Of a stretch of DNA of 64,000 bases, positions 1-12,702 are shown one piece after another; the stretch's first letter is position 1, and each line of letters opens with the position of its first letter. The notes beneath the pieces were generated by a model, which was not told the DNA's origin, ran no database searches, and worked only from the letters and a program-made list of their open reading frames with translations. This stretch comes from Sciurus carolinensis (lineage: Eukaryota; Chordata; Mammalia; Rodentia; Sciuridae), in assembly GCF_902686445.1 (NCBI RefSeq), contig NC_062226.1, positions 11,442,001-11,506,000 on the forward strand. Direction: 5' to 3'. The translations under genes were made by a program, and so were the position numbers.

Positions 1-79
1 AAAAAAAAAAAAAAGGGTGGGGGGCAAAATAGGGAACCACAAAGGTTGCTTTATGGTCACGGCCCATCTAAGACAGACA

Positions 80-158
80 GGACTGGGATTGAAGCTTGGT
101 GGTAGTGCTCTCGCCTTGCATGTGTGAGACCCTGGTTCAAACTCCAATCCCTCGACAC
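80..158 (+). repeat. ID SINE, diverged
   Basis: tRNA-derived ID-like sequence with a GGTGGTAG A-box remnant and a GGTTCAAACTCC B-box remnant. Confidence 0.5.
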
Positions 159-407
159 CTGACTAAAAAGTGTCATGTAAGAAAGAAAGCAAAGTTGCAA
201 ATAGCAAACACATAGTTAAAGACAAGGACCTGGCCCTATATTAATATTGACAAGTGAACTGAATTTTTATATGTTCTAAGTTAAAACATCTCAAGCATGT
301 TTTCAGCAATTTTCATGTAATCTTCTTCTTTTACATAAGTTCTCCAAATACCTGTGGTAGCTAAGATTGCTTCTACTATACTATGGCTACATCGAAACAA
401 GTTACCA

Positions 408-471
408 GGGCTGGGGATGTAGTTCAGTAGTAGCATGTGCGAAGCTCTGGATTTGATCCCCAGTACCACAC
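408..471 (+). repeat. ID SINE
   Basis: GGGCTGGGGATGTAGTTCAG start and GATTTGATCCCCAGTACCAC end, with a short deletion in the middle. Confidence 0.75.
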
Positions 472-569
472 AAACATGAAAACCAAGTTAGTAAAGTCTT
501 TGGGCTTCATTTATCTCATCTATAACATGAAGAAAATAAAGCTTGTGTTGAAATACTGGTATAGATTTT

Positions 570-700
570 CAAAGTGCTTCTGCATACAGTATCTTATTTG
601 ACCTGTAACAACCATCTGGGGTAGATGTAGTATCTCTAGTTTTACAGATGGAGAAAAAAGGTCAGAAAGGCCAATTAAATCACCGAGGTAGTCCTCAAAC
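570..700 (+). repeat. MIR fragment
   Basis: The stretch with TTTTACAGATGGAGAAAA and a following GGTCAGAAAGG resembles the MIR core and 3' region. Assigned from pattern memory. Confidence 0.5.
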
Positions 701-1149
701 TCTTAAGACCAATGAATGCTCTTTTTTGTCATAACTGGTTTGTCATTTAAAAGCCACTATTACAAGTCAATGAAGCAGGATCCTAACAAAGAAAAAGCTC
801 CTGTGGGTATCAGACTGAAGAAGTCACTGCCACAAAAGAACCACTATCAAATTACAAAAAAATCTGAGACTCCTCACATTTCCACAATTCTGAGAATAAT
901 GCACAGTACAATTAAAAATGATTAATTCTATGAAACTGTACCCTAATGTGAGAGCTAAACAATTCAATATTTTTCCTTGCTTAGATTATAATACATATAT
1001 ATGCGTATCTATATGGACGTGTATCTATATGTATATGAATTAAAAAGCTGGAGAGTTTCCAGCAGAAAAAAATAATAGTCTGTTACTATTCAGTCAAATA
1101 TAGCCAATCACCTCTTTTGATACGTAAACTTATATTTAAACATTGCTAT

Positions 1150-1283
1150 GTTTACTTGTTTTGGTAAAATCTATGACTGTTTCTACACTACAACAGCAGA
1201 GTTGAATAGTTGTGACATTATTATTGGTCTGCAAAGTCTAAAACATTTGTATTTGGTCCTTCACAGAAAAAGTCTGTTAACCC
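1150..1283 (-). repeat. hAT-type MITE fragment
   Basis: Contains CAACAGCAGAGTTGAATAG and a TCACAGAAAAAGTCTG end, matching in opposite orientation the copies near 8245 and 32150. The family is a common mammalian hAT-Charlie-like non-autonomous element; the exact name is not certain. Confidence 0.55.
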
Positions 1284-1699
1284 TAACTTATATTAGTAAA
1301 ATTGCTTTCAGGATAATTTGTCATTGATATTAACTTTATCTATACAACTCAGCATACTATTTTATACCAAGAACATTGGATCTCATATCTAAGAGTCATA
1401 TTAAAATGAACTTGAAGAATTATAATTCAAAGACACTATTATTAATACTGCCACTAAAACCAAACAGAGTTCAATAAGCCAATTTTGGGATCAGATCTAT
1501 TGTGTTAATGATTTTGATTCTGACAGTTTAATAATTACAATGGCTTAACCTAGGAGTCAGTCTGTAAAAATGGACACCAGGTCATAAGTTGTTAAAGTTG
1601 AAATAGAACACATAACTTAGTACACTGCCTAGCTGATGGTAAATTGTTTTTACTAATGATTACAACTATAATGATGATAACCATTATTTTTAATCTGTA

Positions 1700-1850
1700 A
1701 TAATCCTCAATGTTAAGTTTTATAGACTTCTATTTTCTGAATGAAGTAACAAACTTAGAAGAGTTAAGTGACATGCCCAAGATCCTCCCCAACAGGAAGT
1801 GGGAGAGGTAGGATCTTATGCCAGATCCACGAGGCTCTAAAATTCCATAT
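1700..1850 (+). repeat. MIR fragment
   Basis: GAGTTAAGTGACATGCCCAA followed by an aligned GGAAGTGGGAGAGGTAGGAT is typical of the MIR 3' half. Confidence 0.6.
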
Positions 1851-3352
1851 TACAATACTTCATATCCACAAAACACATACAATAAAGGGAAAAATAACAA
1901 TGAAATAAAGAGAGACTATGATAGTACTTCTGAAGGTAAGACTAAAACAAGCAAATACAGAACAACCTGAAGACAGTAGGGACAAACTCAGTTAATACAT
2001 ATGGAGGAATGGGAGGACAGAGTTGATTGCTAAGCAGCAAAACGAATAATGAAGTATGATAACAAAACAAATTCTAAGGCATTATATACAATGCTGGTGG
2101 GTTCATCTAATAAAGTATAATTCTCAAATCTAAATATTATATTAGATGGTTTTAAACACACTATTATGACCAAGTCAAGACTGAATTACATTTGTTTTAG
2201 AGCAGAAACTTTTATACAGATGCAATTCCTGCCAACAGCAGCCTAAACCCTCCAAATTGAACTGAAAAGCATAATTGTGACAAATGTGTCAGCAGTTTCA
2301 TCTCCTGATTGTAAAGAACTATGAAAAACATGAGAATTACTGCTCTGGGGACTTATGCAGAGTTCATGTATTAAAACCATTTGTGTGAAGATCAACCAAG
2401 CTTTGGTTTGATTTTTTCCTGCTGTACCTATTTGAAATTTCCCAAACATGTAAAGCATTGTTAAGAATGAGGGAGCAGATGATACCCATTTCTAGCCCTG
2501 TCCCTCAAGGGGATTAAATACATTTCTTTAAAAATGCCAAGACACAGCTTTACTAAGAATGGAGTAAAAAACTTGAACAGTTAAAACTTGAGAAAAATTA
2601 TATACCAAAGTAGTAGGTCAACAGGGAGCTTATATGACTACCCTAATAACCAGAACATCAGAAGTAGAGTCAAACTCAGACCCTTTTCAAGTTTAGCTTT
2701 TCCCTAACTGGCATCCTACCTAGGGAGAAAGGGAAACTAACAAATGTCTCACCAACCTGACTCAAAAGAAAATCTTTGATTATGTTAACAAGCACCTGGA
2801 GGTGGTGTATTGTTTTCAGAAAATGTAGAGCGTAGTGCTTCTTATTATTATCAAGCTGTCTCTTGAGCTGATGAGAAATTCCTAAGTTTTAAACATGTTA
2901 CTAGGAAAAGTAATTGACAAAACAGGTAACAAATACCATGCTCTGCCACTGAAGGTATGTATTAAGGAAAAGTCCTACCTAAGGCCTCTACATGTTGTGT
3001 GAACATCCTCTAAACTTCCCTGATTATTGTGTACTGTCTTAACCACTTAGCCAATTAGTAGTGGCTAATTTCTTCAATATGCCTCTTTTTAAATTTATTC
3101 TGTCCATAAGTTCCATGTTTGGTAAATATTTTCTCCATTAATGAGAATTTATTAGGTTTCTAATATTCTGAGAATTGATTTCAGGTTTCCACTATTATCC
3201 TTATAAAGCTCTAAAAATAAAGATTCTACAATGCAAGCCTTGTATGTCGTTTCTCTTATTGGTTCCAAACTGAATATTAGAGTTAGGTAAGATTTCCTAA
3301 ACATACAATGAGAATTTCAGATGAAAAGGAGAACTATGCTATTATAACTTAC

Positions 3353-3446
3353 CACTTTGACAGCAGTTCTCCCCATGTTTCAAGAATTTTTTCTGCACAC
3401 TCTTTGGATACATCACCAGATCCACTCAAGAGAGGTTCATCGTTAT
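3353..3446 (-). CDS. RABGAP1: RABGAP1 exon 12: residues 517-547, approach to TBC domain
   Basis: Acceptor ATCTATTAAAG|ATAACGATG; donor AAAGTG|GTAAGT. One carried base plus 94 gives 31 codons and two bases of Trp548. The product reads [17 protein letters not shown] then [14 protein letters not shown]. In RABGAP1 the TBC (Rab-GAP) domain starts about 20 residues further on, so the catalytic Arg and Gln fingers are encoded outside this window to the left. This is the last RABGAP1 exon found here. Confidence 0.95.
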
Positions 3447-3719
3447 CTTTAATAGATAAAACACATAAAAAAGGATAACAGAAGAGGCTATACTAGCCAA
3501 AAGAATGACATGGGAATTTAATGGTCAAGTTTAAAGACTCTACTGGGAGTATACAGTCATAATTACAAATAAAATTAAAATGGTCCTGGGTAGAAAATCT
3601 TTGTAACCTCTTTGATTCCCTTTTGCTTTCCATACAGGTCCATATTATGTCAATTATAGAAAAGAGTCATTTAAATAATGAAATTACAAGACTCAAGATA
3701 TGGTATGTTCTTGTTCTTC

Positions 3720-4100
3720 CAAACTAATCAGCTTTATGCATGGAAATATATAGCAGTTTTATTTAAAACAGTTTAAAATTTTGAAGCATCAAAATCTTCA
3801 AAAGGGAAGAGTAGAGAATGGTGGAATAAATTATGACATATGTATACAAGGTAACTGCATGATGACATTTATGATTACATAATGACATGCAAAATATCAC
3901 ATAAAATAAAAATGTGAACAGTTAAATAATCCATGTGTTAAAAAACCAAACAGACTAGAATGAACTATACCAAAACATTAATAATTCTTGAATCTGAGTG
4001 ATGGAGTTATGATTAATACTTTTTTGTTCTTTTATGTATTTATGACTTTCTAAATTTTCTACAAAACAGTACACTTTAATAGAAAGCAAAAAAATATTTT
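3720..4100 (+). repeat. Old L1/HAL1 3' fragment
   Basis: AT-rich stretch with the order of motifs seen at old L1/HAL1 3' ends (CCAAAACATTAATAATTC, a glutamate-rich decayed segment, then TTTCTAAATTTTCTAC). Classification is tentative. Confidence 0.4.
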
Positions 4101-4199
4101 AAAAGGACTAAAATGAATTATTTTAAGCTTATGCAATTAAGAAAAGTAAGCTCAACTAAGAATTTAGAGAATATAAGGTATGAATAAAGACTGTGAAAC

Positions 4200-4270
4200 A
4201 GTGACACTGACGGCTGTGGTAAAAGCACACGCCTAGCACGTGTGAAGTCCTGGTTCAATTCCCGAAAACA
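4200..4270 (+). repeat. ID SINE, diverged
   Basis: CGGCTGTGGTAAAAGCACAC followed by a CCTGGTTCAATTCCC B box. Confidence 0.45.
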
Positions 4271-4334
4271 ATACAGTGACAACTGATGTAAGCATGAGAA
4301 GAACTGAAAAGCATAATGAAAGCAGGACAAAATA

Positions 4335-4620
4335 TAGACTAACACAATTCTCTTCTGTTGGACACTAGAGAGGTTTTCAACTTTTTGCTATGAACAGTAT
4401 CAGTATGAATATACTCACTGATTCACTGGACATATGCCCAGAAGTGGATTTCCTGAGTTAAAAACCACATGCTTGTAAAAGGATTTTGAAATTTTCTGAC
4501 ATTGTTTTCCAAAATGGTTCTAATAATTTACATTCTACTGACAAGGTGTGACAGTATTTGTTTCCATGTGTCCTCATCAAGCTGGGTTTTGTTCATTTTG
4601 TATTTTTTTCGCTCAGTATA
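4335..4620 (-). repeat. Old L1 ORF2 fragment, antisense
   Basis: The plus strand reads as the reverse of the L1 ORF2 C-terminal region (CATATGCCCAGAAGTGGATT, then a segment ending TTCCAAAATGGTT). Heavily decayed. Confidence 0.5.
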
Positions 4621-6964
4621 CCTACACAAAATTTGGCAAACCTCTGATGATTGCATCGTGAATTTGCAATGTTACTAGAGAAGGTATTATCTGAAAGAAC
4701 TGATTTTAAATACTCAGAAGTTCATGATACTTATTATTCAATGCCTTTACATTACAGTGCCTTGGACGTTATCACTAATTTTGATGGTGTGAGAAAAAGA
4801 TGCATGTAGGATTTCTGTATAAGGATGACTAAATTAAAGACCAGAAAAAGACTCAAGGGCACTAAGGCAGACTTCCCCAACTTCATGAGCTTTCCAGACT
4901 AGTTATACTTTAATCCCTCACATAATTTTCTACTCATTAAAATGCTGATATACCACATAAAATTTTGGGGGGGAAGACAGTTATAAAAAGACTAAAATTT
5001 ACAAGGAATCACAATTCCTTCAAAAAGACTAGGAGGACCTATCTTCCAAAAATTCTCTTTTACTGTTCTGAATGCTTCCAACAAATCTGGATACTTAGTT
5101 TGAAAACTGTGTGTAGAGTCAGTCCCATCTGCATAAAATGGAGGAGAGGTGGGGATTGAGCAGGTAATCTGTTTCAGAATGTTGCTCCTGAAAAACCCCA
5201 CTTTAAAATTGCTTGTTTCCTATTACAAGTCCTGTGGGTAAGAAGCCTCTCTAGAGAACTAGTCATTTCTTTCCAGTAGTAAACAGATCACAAGATGGCA
5301 AGTTTCCCTGGTTTGTAATCTGGATTAGAGAGAACTGCAACACAGCATGACTGCAATTTCCTCTGAAGCTCACTGTCACTAATTTTTCACTATGGAAAAA
5401 CTATGGAATGGGTCCTTAGGGAACTGCTTAGCCGGTCAATATTTACTGGTCACCCACTGCATACCAAGTACTGTGGTATGCATCAGGAAAACAATATAGG
5501 GAAAAAGCAGACATTCCTTTTCCCTCACAGAGCATATTTTTGCCATTAATCTGTACTCTCCCTAGTTAAGAACTATCAACAAAGGCCTTCTGAATCACCT
5601 CAAAAATAAGAAAAATCTCTGCCTGCTATAGATTAGAATTAGGTGTCAGCCTTCAGTTCAGCCCAATTTTTTTTGTAACCAACATAATCCTAAAAATCTA
5701 CAGTCTGGAGATTTGAGCATTCTCTGACTTCATGATAAATAGAACATCATTCTCAATTTTGGTTCTTTTGCTTTCATTGCTTGGTTTAAGGAAGGAGAGT
5801 TATGTAAAGACTTTGCTCTTCTGCCATTTTAATCAGTATTAACTTAGAAGAGAAATTGTACATCTCAGACTACCATTTATACAGCAGATATACTCAAATA
5901 GTGGAACAATTTCACGATTCCCATTTAGATCACATAACTTAAAGTGGCTCTGCAGGGAACTCTAAACTGCATCTTTGACTTTAAAACAATATATATGCTT
6001 TTTTTTGCACTTCAAAATGTTTTATGAGAAGTAAATGCAAGAGGTAGTGACTGACTCTAACTCAGACTGTGGACTAAGATCTGGATTCACAGTCATGACC
6101 TTCAAATTCTTCTACCTTTGTAACCATAGGGACATTCACATTTCTGAGATTCCATTTCTTTACATATGAGGATGACTATAAGTCCTATTTTCAGAATTAC
6201 TGTTACTTTGAGGATTATATAAAATAAAGCATCTGCCTACCACATAATAAGCATCAAGTAATTGGTGGCCACTGATATTACAAATATATGACTCTAAGGT
6301 GATTACTCACCAGAACGGGATTACTGAATAGATCAATGGAAACTGAATAGTCAGTGCTCACTCCATATTTGAAAAAAGTACATATAATCATGGATACACA
6401 CTTCTTTAAACCAAACCAATCATTCTTTCCACTTCCATATTTTTGTTAACACAATTCCTTAGCCAGAAATGTCTAGAGGAGCCCATTTATGCCTATTGAA
6501 TTCTTCCTGTATTTTAAAATTCCAGCTCAAAACTATTCTTTATGATACCCCACAATGAAAAATGGATTCTATGAACTTCCAGAACATTTTCTGTGAATCT
6601 CACATAGATACATGCCTTTTATGACCTCATAATTAGTCTTTTTTGAGTCAGTTGAAATGGAAATGTCCACTTAGAGCTGTGTAAAATTTGTTCCAAAACT
6701 GCTAATCCAACCAGTTAGCACTGAACGGATTATTTAAAAAGCACTAATTGTACAATCTCTTTTTCCCAATTTGATTATGAGTATTTTAAAGAATTTCCAA
6801 TATTAATCATTTTTTAATCTCTCATAGCTCCCAGACATAGGAGACAGTCATAAGTATTCACTGAATGAATTCCAAATGCAAGGTTCACATTATCCATTCC
6901 ATGATACAATAATATATTCTGCCTGGTCCTCTACCCACAAATATAAATTTAGCACTCCCTTTAC

Positions 6965-7139
6965 CTTCCTCTTCATCATCTTCTGGAGGAGAAGGGATCA
7001 TTGAGCTCTGAGATCCAGACTGTGGCAAGCGAACTGAAGGACTGGCTGTAGTTTTCCTCCTTTCTCTTTCTGATTCACTTTCCAAGCACACAACTTCATA
7101 TAAAGTGTCAGTATTATTTTTTCTCTCCTTCTGCTTTAT
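6965..7139 (-). CDS. RABGAP1: RABGAP1 exon 11: residues 459-516, basic then acidic linker
   Basis: Acceptor TCATCCTCAAG|ATAAAGCAG; donor GAGGAAG|GTAAAG. The 175 bases give 58 codons plus the first base of Asp517. The product starts with a charged stretch (IKQKERKNNTDTLYEVV), then CLESESERERRKTT, a Ser/Pro-rich stretch (SPSVRLPQSGSQSSMIPS) and the acidic PPEDDEEE. It is a low-complexity, probably flexible linker between the kinesin-like domain and the TBC domain. Lys462 replaces the Arg recalled in the human protein. It sits alone between introns of 12 kb and 3.5 kb. Confidence 0.95.
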
Positions 7140-7889
7140 CTTGAGGATGAAAAAGTATTTATTATGCAGTAATATTCTTTGTTTTTAATTGAGCACCACT
7201 TCTGATTTCACACAGGTTGTAAGAATAAATGATGTTTCTCAGAATCCCTACACTAATGTTCTCTAAATAGTAAAAAGCATATGTTTAGATTTAAGACCCC
7301 TAGGAAAATAGAGCATACACTGAGTAGGACTCCAGTTCTATGATTTTATGTGCTAAACAACTACTAATATTTACTCAGTGTAAACTAAATAGCTGTTCTG
7401 TCTTCCAAGTTGCTTCATATAAGTTTTAAATTATTCTGAAACATGACATTTAAAAGTAAGAAAATTCTTTATTCCATGTTTTTCCCACTTCTTTGTTCAA
7501 TTGAAGTAGTGTAGGGAACAACTTCTTCAATTTTGAAAGGTACAACTCAGGGTGGGAACGGGATGTGGAAGTTGGTGAATGGCAGACAATATCAACTAAA
7601 AACCACAAAAATTCTGGTAACTCCAACTGATTTGTATTTTGGATTTATTTTGAGGCAATTTTTAAACTGACCTAAATTAAAGTCAAGGAATGTAAGATTT
7701 ACCAGTATAATAAACATTTTAAATACACTAACATTACTATTATGGTCAGTCTAAGGAAGAGAAAAAAGTAAAGTGAAATACAGAGCAAGAAGAAAAGAGT
7801 TTTCTATAAGAAAAGGCACAAAGAAAACCAGAAGGTGGCTACACCAAAGAAAATCTAAAAACACAAGAGTGAGCAACAAGAACAGATTT

Positions 7890-8100
7890 GTTTTTTGTTT
7901 TTTTTGTACAGGATTGAATCTAGGGGTGCTTAACCACTGAGCCATACCCCAGTCCTTTTCCTTTTTTCAATTTTGAGACAGGGTCTCGCTAAGTTGCTTA
8001 GGGCCTCACTAAAATGCTTAGGCCAGCTTTGAACTTGCAATCCTACTGCCTCAGCCTCCTGAGTCATTGGAATTAAAGGTATGGGCCACCACACCCAGCT
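7890..8100 (-). repeat. Composite B1-ID SINE
   Basis: Oligo-T head, then an ID half (GGATTGAATCTAGGGGTGCT), then GAGACAGGGTCTCGCTAAG and GCCTCAGCCTCCTGAGTCA of the B1-like half. Confidence 0.8.
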
Positions 8101-8244
8101 ATCAGAGCAGATTTTATCCTCATATATACTTGGATTCTATAAAACAAACAAACAAAAACCTCAATCCTGAGAGTAAGGCCTTGAATGCAGCAACATGTCC
8201 TTTCAGTATCATCCTGAAGCAGCATTAAATACAATAATTGATAA

Positions 8245-8445
8245 GCTTCTCTGTAAAGGGTCAAAGGACAGAAACCTTATTATGGCATGTGGCCAGCAGT
8301 CTATGTAACTATGCAGCTCTACCATCAGAGGGCAAAAGCAGCCATAGACAATATGTAAATAAAGGGAGTGTGACTGTGTTCCAACAAAACTTTATTTACA
8401 AAACCAACCATCAGATAAGATTTGACCCACTATGATTTACCTACT
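8245..8445 (+). repeat. hAT-type MITE
   Basis: Contains GCAGCCATAGACAATATGTA and CCAACAAAACTTTATTTAC, the hallmark core of a common mammalian hAT-Charlie-like element. Related copies lie near 1150 and 32135. Confidence 0.65.
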
Positions 8446-8615
8446 TTGGTTTAACATGTCTGAGGATTACTTAATTTTCTAGATAAATATGACAATTTTG
8501 ACTTGGCTACTTACTAATAATAAAGAATTCAGACTCTAAGAAGTTACATATTAACTTGTAGGTTTGTGCCCAGGAAATATGTAAATGATTTCTGTCCAAA
8601 AGAAAAGACAACCTA

Positions 8616-8820
8616 AGCTGGGCACAGTGGTGAATGCCTGTAATCCCAGCAACTTGGGACCTGAGACAGAAGGGTCACAGACAGGTTTTGGGACTAACCT
8701 CAGCAACTTAGCAAGACCCTGTCTCAGAATAAAAAATAAAAAAGAGCTGGGAATGTGAGTCAGTGATAGAGCACCCCTGGGTTAAGTTCCGAGTACTGAA
8801 GAACAAAACAAATAAAAAAC
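8616..8820 (+). repeat. Composite B1-ID SINE
   Basis: B1-like half starting GCTGGGCACAGTGGTGAATG, linker AATAAAAAATAAAAA, then an ID half starting GAGCTGGGAATGTGAGTCAG. Confidence 0.85.
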
Positions 8821-9619
8821 AGCTCAAAGGGAATTAACTAGTTTAGTTTCTAACCTAGCAATCTTATTCTAATGTGTTTGTGTGTGTTTTTAAAAGGAAG
8901 GACCATATAAAATCTGTTTCTCGAACACAGTATCAGTTACCATCTTTTTGGTTTTCTTACTAATTAATGAATCCAATTAAAATCTTTGGTACATGCTCAT
9001 TTTAAATTTATAATGATTTTTAACTTTCAAAAATTGTACTTTGGTAGAGAATAGGAATTGATTTGTTTTGTTATGTATTGCTCTTAGAAACATTAATTGC
9101 TCTATGAAAAAGTTCAACGATGAGCAAGAGTTCTTCATTTTTAAAAAGAAAAATCCTAATAGAAAAAATAACCAATTCTTCTGAGTCACACTGACCAGAG
9201 CAATATGCCTTGTGAAGCTAAACAGTCAAGAATGAGACCAACCTTATAAGTCAAACACTCCAGCTACAAAAAAATGTTCATTGTTAAATCTGTGCCATAG
9301 TACATGGAATTCATTACACTATTTTAATAAAATTTGTTTGAATTATCTATAATAAAAAGCTTTTAAAGATCTACAATACAAATCTCATATATAAAATTAT
9401 CATATAACTTAAACATTAAATTGTAGCTTATAATACATAATTATATGTATAATCACTACCAGAAAGCAATTTGGTGAGACAGAGGAAAAGTGGATTTAAG
9501 TAAGTAAAGAAAATTCATGTTTCTGGATGAGAAGATTTCTGCCCCAATAAAAATACCAGTAATTATTCACCAGAGTCAGATGAGTTGAGGCTCAGGTTTA
9601 AGTGAAACATAAACAATTT

Positions 9620-10920
9620 AAAACATCCAAGAAAATCCACACACACACACAAACATTTAGGAAGGAAAGGTGGCCCTACCAAATATTAAAACATTATAAA
9701 GTCAATATAATAAAAGATACTGATACTGATTTAAGACCAATGGAACAGAATACAAAGACCAGAAAGAGGTTCAAGTACACATGAAAGCTAAGTACGACAA
9801 AAAAAGTATTCCAAGTCACTGAAGGAAAAGTTATAATTTTTTTTTTTTCTCTCAATACTGGGGATTGAACATAGGGGTGTACTACCATGGAACCACATCC
9901 CCAGACCTTTTTAAATTTTATTTTCAGACAGGGTTTCACTAAGTTGTTGAGGTTAGCCTTGAACTTGGGCTCCTCCTGCTTTGGCCTCCCAAGTCACTGG
10001 GATTAAGAGGTATTGCCACTATGCCTGACTGAAAGTTTCAATTTTTAAGGATAGTACTGGGATAAATGGATGGTCATTTTTTAAACTAAACACCAGAATT
10101 ACCAGAATAAAATATAAAATGAATTGGAGATCTAAAAGTAATAAAAGGAAATCATGTAAATACCAAGTGAAAGATGCCTAAATTCCTTTTAACTTGGGGA
10201 CAAAGAATGTTTTCTAATTTTGATCCAAATTCAGAAGGTTTAAAGAAAAAAGTTGATAAATTCTTTAGTACATAAAAAAACCCTGCATGGCAAACCCAAA
10301 GAAAATTGCCAAAATATAAGTCAAAAGACGAGTGAGTGACAGAGAAATACTGTATCTTGAAAGGTTAATCTCTTGAATAGAAAACTTCTAAAAATTAAGA
10401 GGTACAATACCAAAATCAAGGAGAAAAATGAATAAAAGATATGAATAGGAAATATACAGAAAGTCACCTTTAAACATGAAAAATGGCTTGACCTTACTAA
10501 TCAAATGATAAACTAAAACTACTCTTATTTACCTGATCCACCTAACTTAGATCCTTAATTGAAACAAACTTTCAACAAGTCTATGAAGGAAAAAACAAAA
10601 ACAAATACAGTATTCTCAGAACCTGCTAATTCTTATAGTTAAAACTTCGATGGAGAGGAATTTGGCAATTAAAATTACACACACATTCATCTTATGTGCC
10701 AGTGATTCTATTAAAAGGAAACTATTCTAAGATGCACTTTAATAAAATCAAAATAACAAATGTACAAATTTAACACTGCAACATTACTTGAAATAGTAAA
10801 TGACTAGGGAAAAAACAACAGGTGATAAAACACTACCACATGCCCATCAATAGAAGATTGACTAAAAAGACCATGGTTTATCCAAGCAACATAGTACTAT
10901 GCAGTCATTAAAAAAGAAAG
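9620..10920 (+). repeat. Decayed L1 (ORF2 to 3' region), interrupted by a SINE
   Basis: Fragments such as AGACCAATGGAACAGAATAC and CATGCCCATCAATAGAAGAT follow the order seen in L1 ORF2 and its end. An antisense SINE at 9837-10030 splits it. All frames carry stops. Confidence 0.6.
9837..10030 (-). repeat. Composite B1-ID SINE
   Basis: T-rich head, ATACTGGGGATTGAACATAG, then CAGACAGGGTTTCACTAAG and TTGGCCTCCCAAGTCACTGG. It lies inside the decayed L1. Confidence 0.8.
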
Positions 10921-11125
10921 GAACTCGGTGTGGTGGTACACCCCTGTAGCTCCAGCTTCTTGGGAGGCTGAAGCAGGAGGATCACACATTCAAGTTGGCC
11001 TAGGCAACCTAGAGACACCTTGTCTCAAAATAATTTTTAAAAATTAGAAAAGGGCTGAGGATGTACCTCAGAGGTAGAATAACCCTGCATTCAGTACCCA
11101 CCACCAAAACAAAAACCCCAAGCCC
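10921..11125 (+). repeat. Composite B1-ID SINE
   Basis: CTCGGTGTGGTGGTACACCC start, TTGTCTCAAAATAATT linker, then AGGGCTGAGGATGTACCTCA. Confidence 0.8.
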
Positions 11126-11203
11126 CCAAATTGAAAATAAGTAAAAACAAATAAACCTAAGTATGTGTCAAACAGTAACAGAACCACAACAAAAAAGAAT
11201 CGT

Positions 11204-11272
11204 TCTGAGGATGAAGCACTTGATAGCATTCTCAAGTTCCTAAGATTGAGCCCCAGCACCAAAAACAAAAAA
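11204..11272 (+). repeat. ID SINE, diverged
   Basis: GAGGATGAAGCACTTGATAG and ATTGAGCCCCAGCACCAAAA resemble an ID element that lost its middle. Confidence 0.35.
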
Positions 11273-11531
11273 ATAATTATAAGTACCTATTTTATAGTAT
11301 TACTGCAACATACTCAAAGAAACAAAAATAAGTTCCATAAAAATCTTACATTTATTTTTAAGATAAATTTAATACTGTTTCTATAATAAAGATATTCAAC
11401 ATAAACATGGTTTTAAACAGAAAACCAAGTAATGTTAAAGTATTACTGAAAATATGTAAATGAATTCAACTAATTCAGGCCAAGTATCAATAATGGATAC
11501 TAAAAACATTAGTTTAAAAGTTAAGATTGTT

Positions 11532-11625
11532 GGGCTGGGGAGATAGCTCAGTTGGTAGAATGCCTGCCTCACAAGCACAAGGCCCTGGGTTCAATTCCCA
11601 GCACCACAAAAAAAAAAAAAAAAAA
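11532..11625 (+). repeat. ID SINE, young, with target-site duplication
   Basis: A near-consensus ID (AGATAGCTCAGTTGGTAGAA; GGTTCAATTCCCAGCACCAC) with an A tail. A 13-base duplication, AGTTAAGATTGTT, flanks it at 11519-11531 and 11626-11638. Confidence 0.95.
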
Positions 11626-11894
11626 AGTTAAGATTGTTCTCATGATTGTGTTTAATGTATTTTTCTAATTGAAGATAACTGACATAATATTGAAGCTTCT
11701 TATCTATGATCATAGGTTAACTTATCTATTCATTTATCTATTTTTCCAGAAATTTCTATGGTTTATTATACAAACCTTGTCCAATTATTATTTTTCTATT
11801 ATTTCTTGGTTCTATGTAAGTGGTATTGTGCTTTACATTTCAAATTCAAGTATTCACTGCAGAAATAAAATTGACTTAATATTTAAAAAAAAAA

Positions 11895-12220
11895 GAAAAC
11901 AAAAGTTGAGGAATAGGATACAATTAAATTCTCTTATCTTTGTTCTACCTGCTGCAGTTTTAGCTAACTACCATCAATTGCAGTCTGAAAATATTAAATG
12001 GAAAATTCAAGAGATAAAATTTTAAATTGTGCTGTTCTGAGCAGTGTGATGAAATCTTGTGCCACCTCATTCCAACCTACCCAGAATGTGAACCTTCCTT
12101 TGGTTGTATCCACACTGTATAGGCTACCCTTTCATTAGTCACTTTGTAGCAATCTTGGTTATCAGATTGAATACTGCAGTGCTTGTGTTCAAGTAATCCT
12201 TACTAAAACTTCCCAAAATA
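11895..12220 (+). repeat. Tigger-family DNA transposon fragment
   Basis: GCAGTCTGAAAATATTAAAT followed by TGTGCTGTTCTGAGCAGTGT and GTTATCAGATTGAATACTGC follow the order of a common mammalian Tigger/MER2-related element. The exact subfamily is uncertain. Confidence 0.55.
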
Positions 12221-12640
12221 CAATCATAAAGATTACTTGCTAAATACAAAGAGAAAACCCAATTTTTACAAAGAAAAGCTTCAGTGGTCATCACCTTAAT
12301 CGAATCATCACACTTTCATCAGAAAAGTACAACAACTTGGTATCATGAACCTCCTGATTTAGCAGTGAAAGAGGTCTGGTGTACTTCTAAGCACTGTATT
12401 ATATCTCAAGAGGTACAGTAATTTAGTGCATGTGCACACAAGTACAAATGCATATTCATCACATTCATCAAACACAGAGAGAGAGAGAGAGACAGGGAGG
12501 GAGAGAGGGAGCGCAAATGGGAATTAACAGGTACGGATTTCCAGTTCTGATTATACTATTAATTATCTGTCCGTATGATCTTATTCTTTCAGACATGAGC
12601 TTCTTCATTTATAAAACAGTAATTTTATAAAGAATTTTGG

Positions 12641-12694
12641 CTTGCAAGCACAAGGCCCTGGGTTCGATCCCCAGCACCAAAAAAAAAAAAAAAA
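12641..12694 (+). repeat. ID SINE, 5'-truncated
   Basis: Starts abruptly at CTTGCAAGCACAAGGCCCTG and ends in an A tail. AGAATTTTGG flanks it at 12631-12640 and 12695-12704. Confidence 0.9.
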
Positions 12695-12702
12695 AGAATT
12701 TT

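Larger units (their letters stand above)
1..3352 (-). other. RABGAP1: RABGAP1 intron 12 (3' part lies outside the window)
   Basis: The donor of this intron is GTAAGT at 3352. It holds two diverged ID SINEs, two MIR fragments and a hAT-type fragment, listed separately. I see nothing recognisable between about 1860 and 3350; the short open frames there have no coding character. Confidence 0.85.
3447..6964 (-). other. RABGAP1: RABGAP1 intron 11
   Basis: 3518 bases between exons 11 and 12. It holds old L1 pieces near 3720-4620 with a diverged ID between them. The stretch 5400-5560 has the look of a decayed L2 or MIR-class repeat, and 6140-6260 resembles another. I see nothing else that can be named. 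Confidence 0.8.

Noticed and set aside
8318..8334. Second CTCF-like motif (CATCAGAGGGCA)
   Set aside because: Two mismatches to the core consensus, and it sits within a common hAT-type repeat.
11669..12025. 118-codon plus-strand open frame
   Set aside because: AT-rich, Phe/Tyr/Ile-rich translation that runs into a Tigger-family fragment; no family resemblance.
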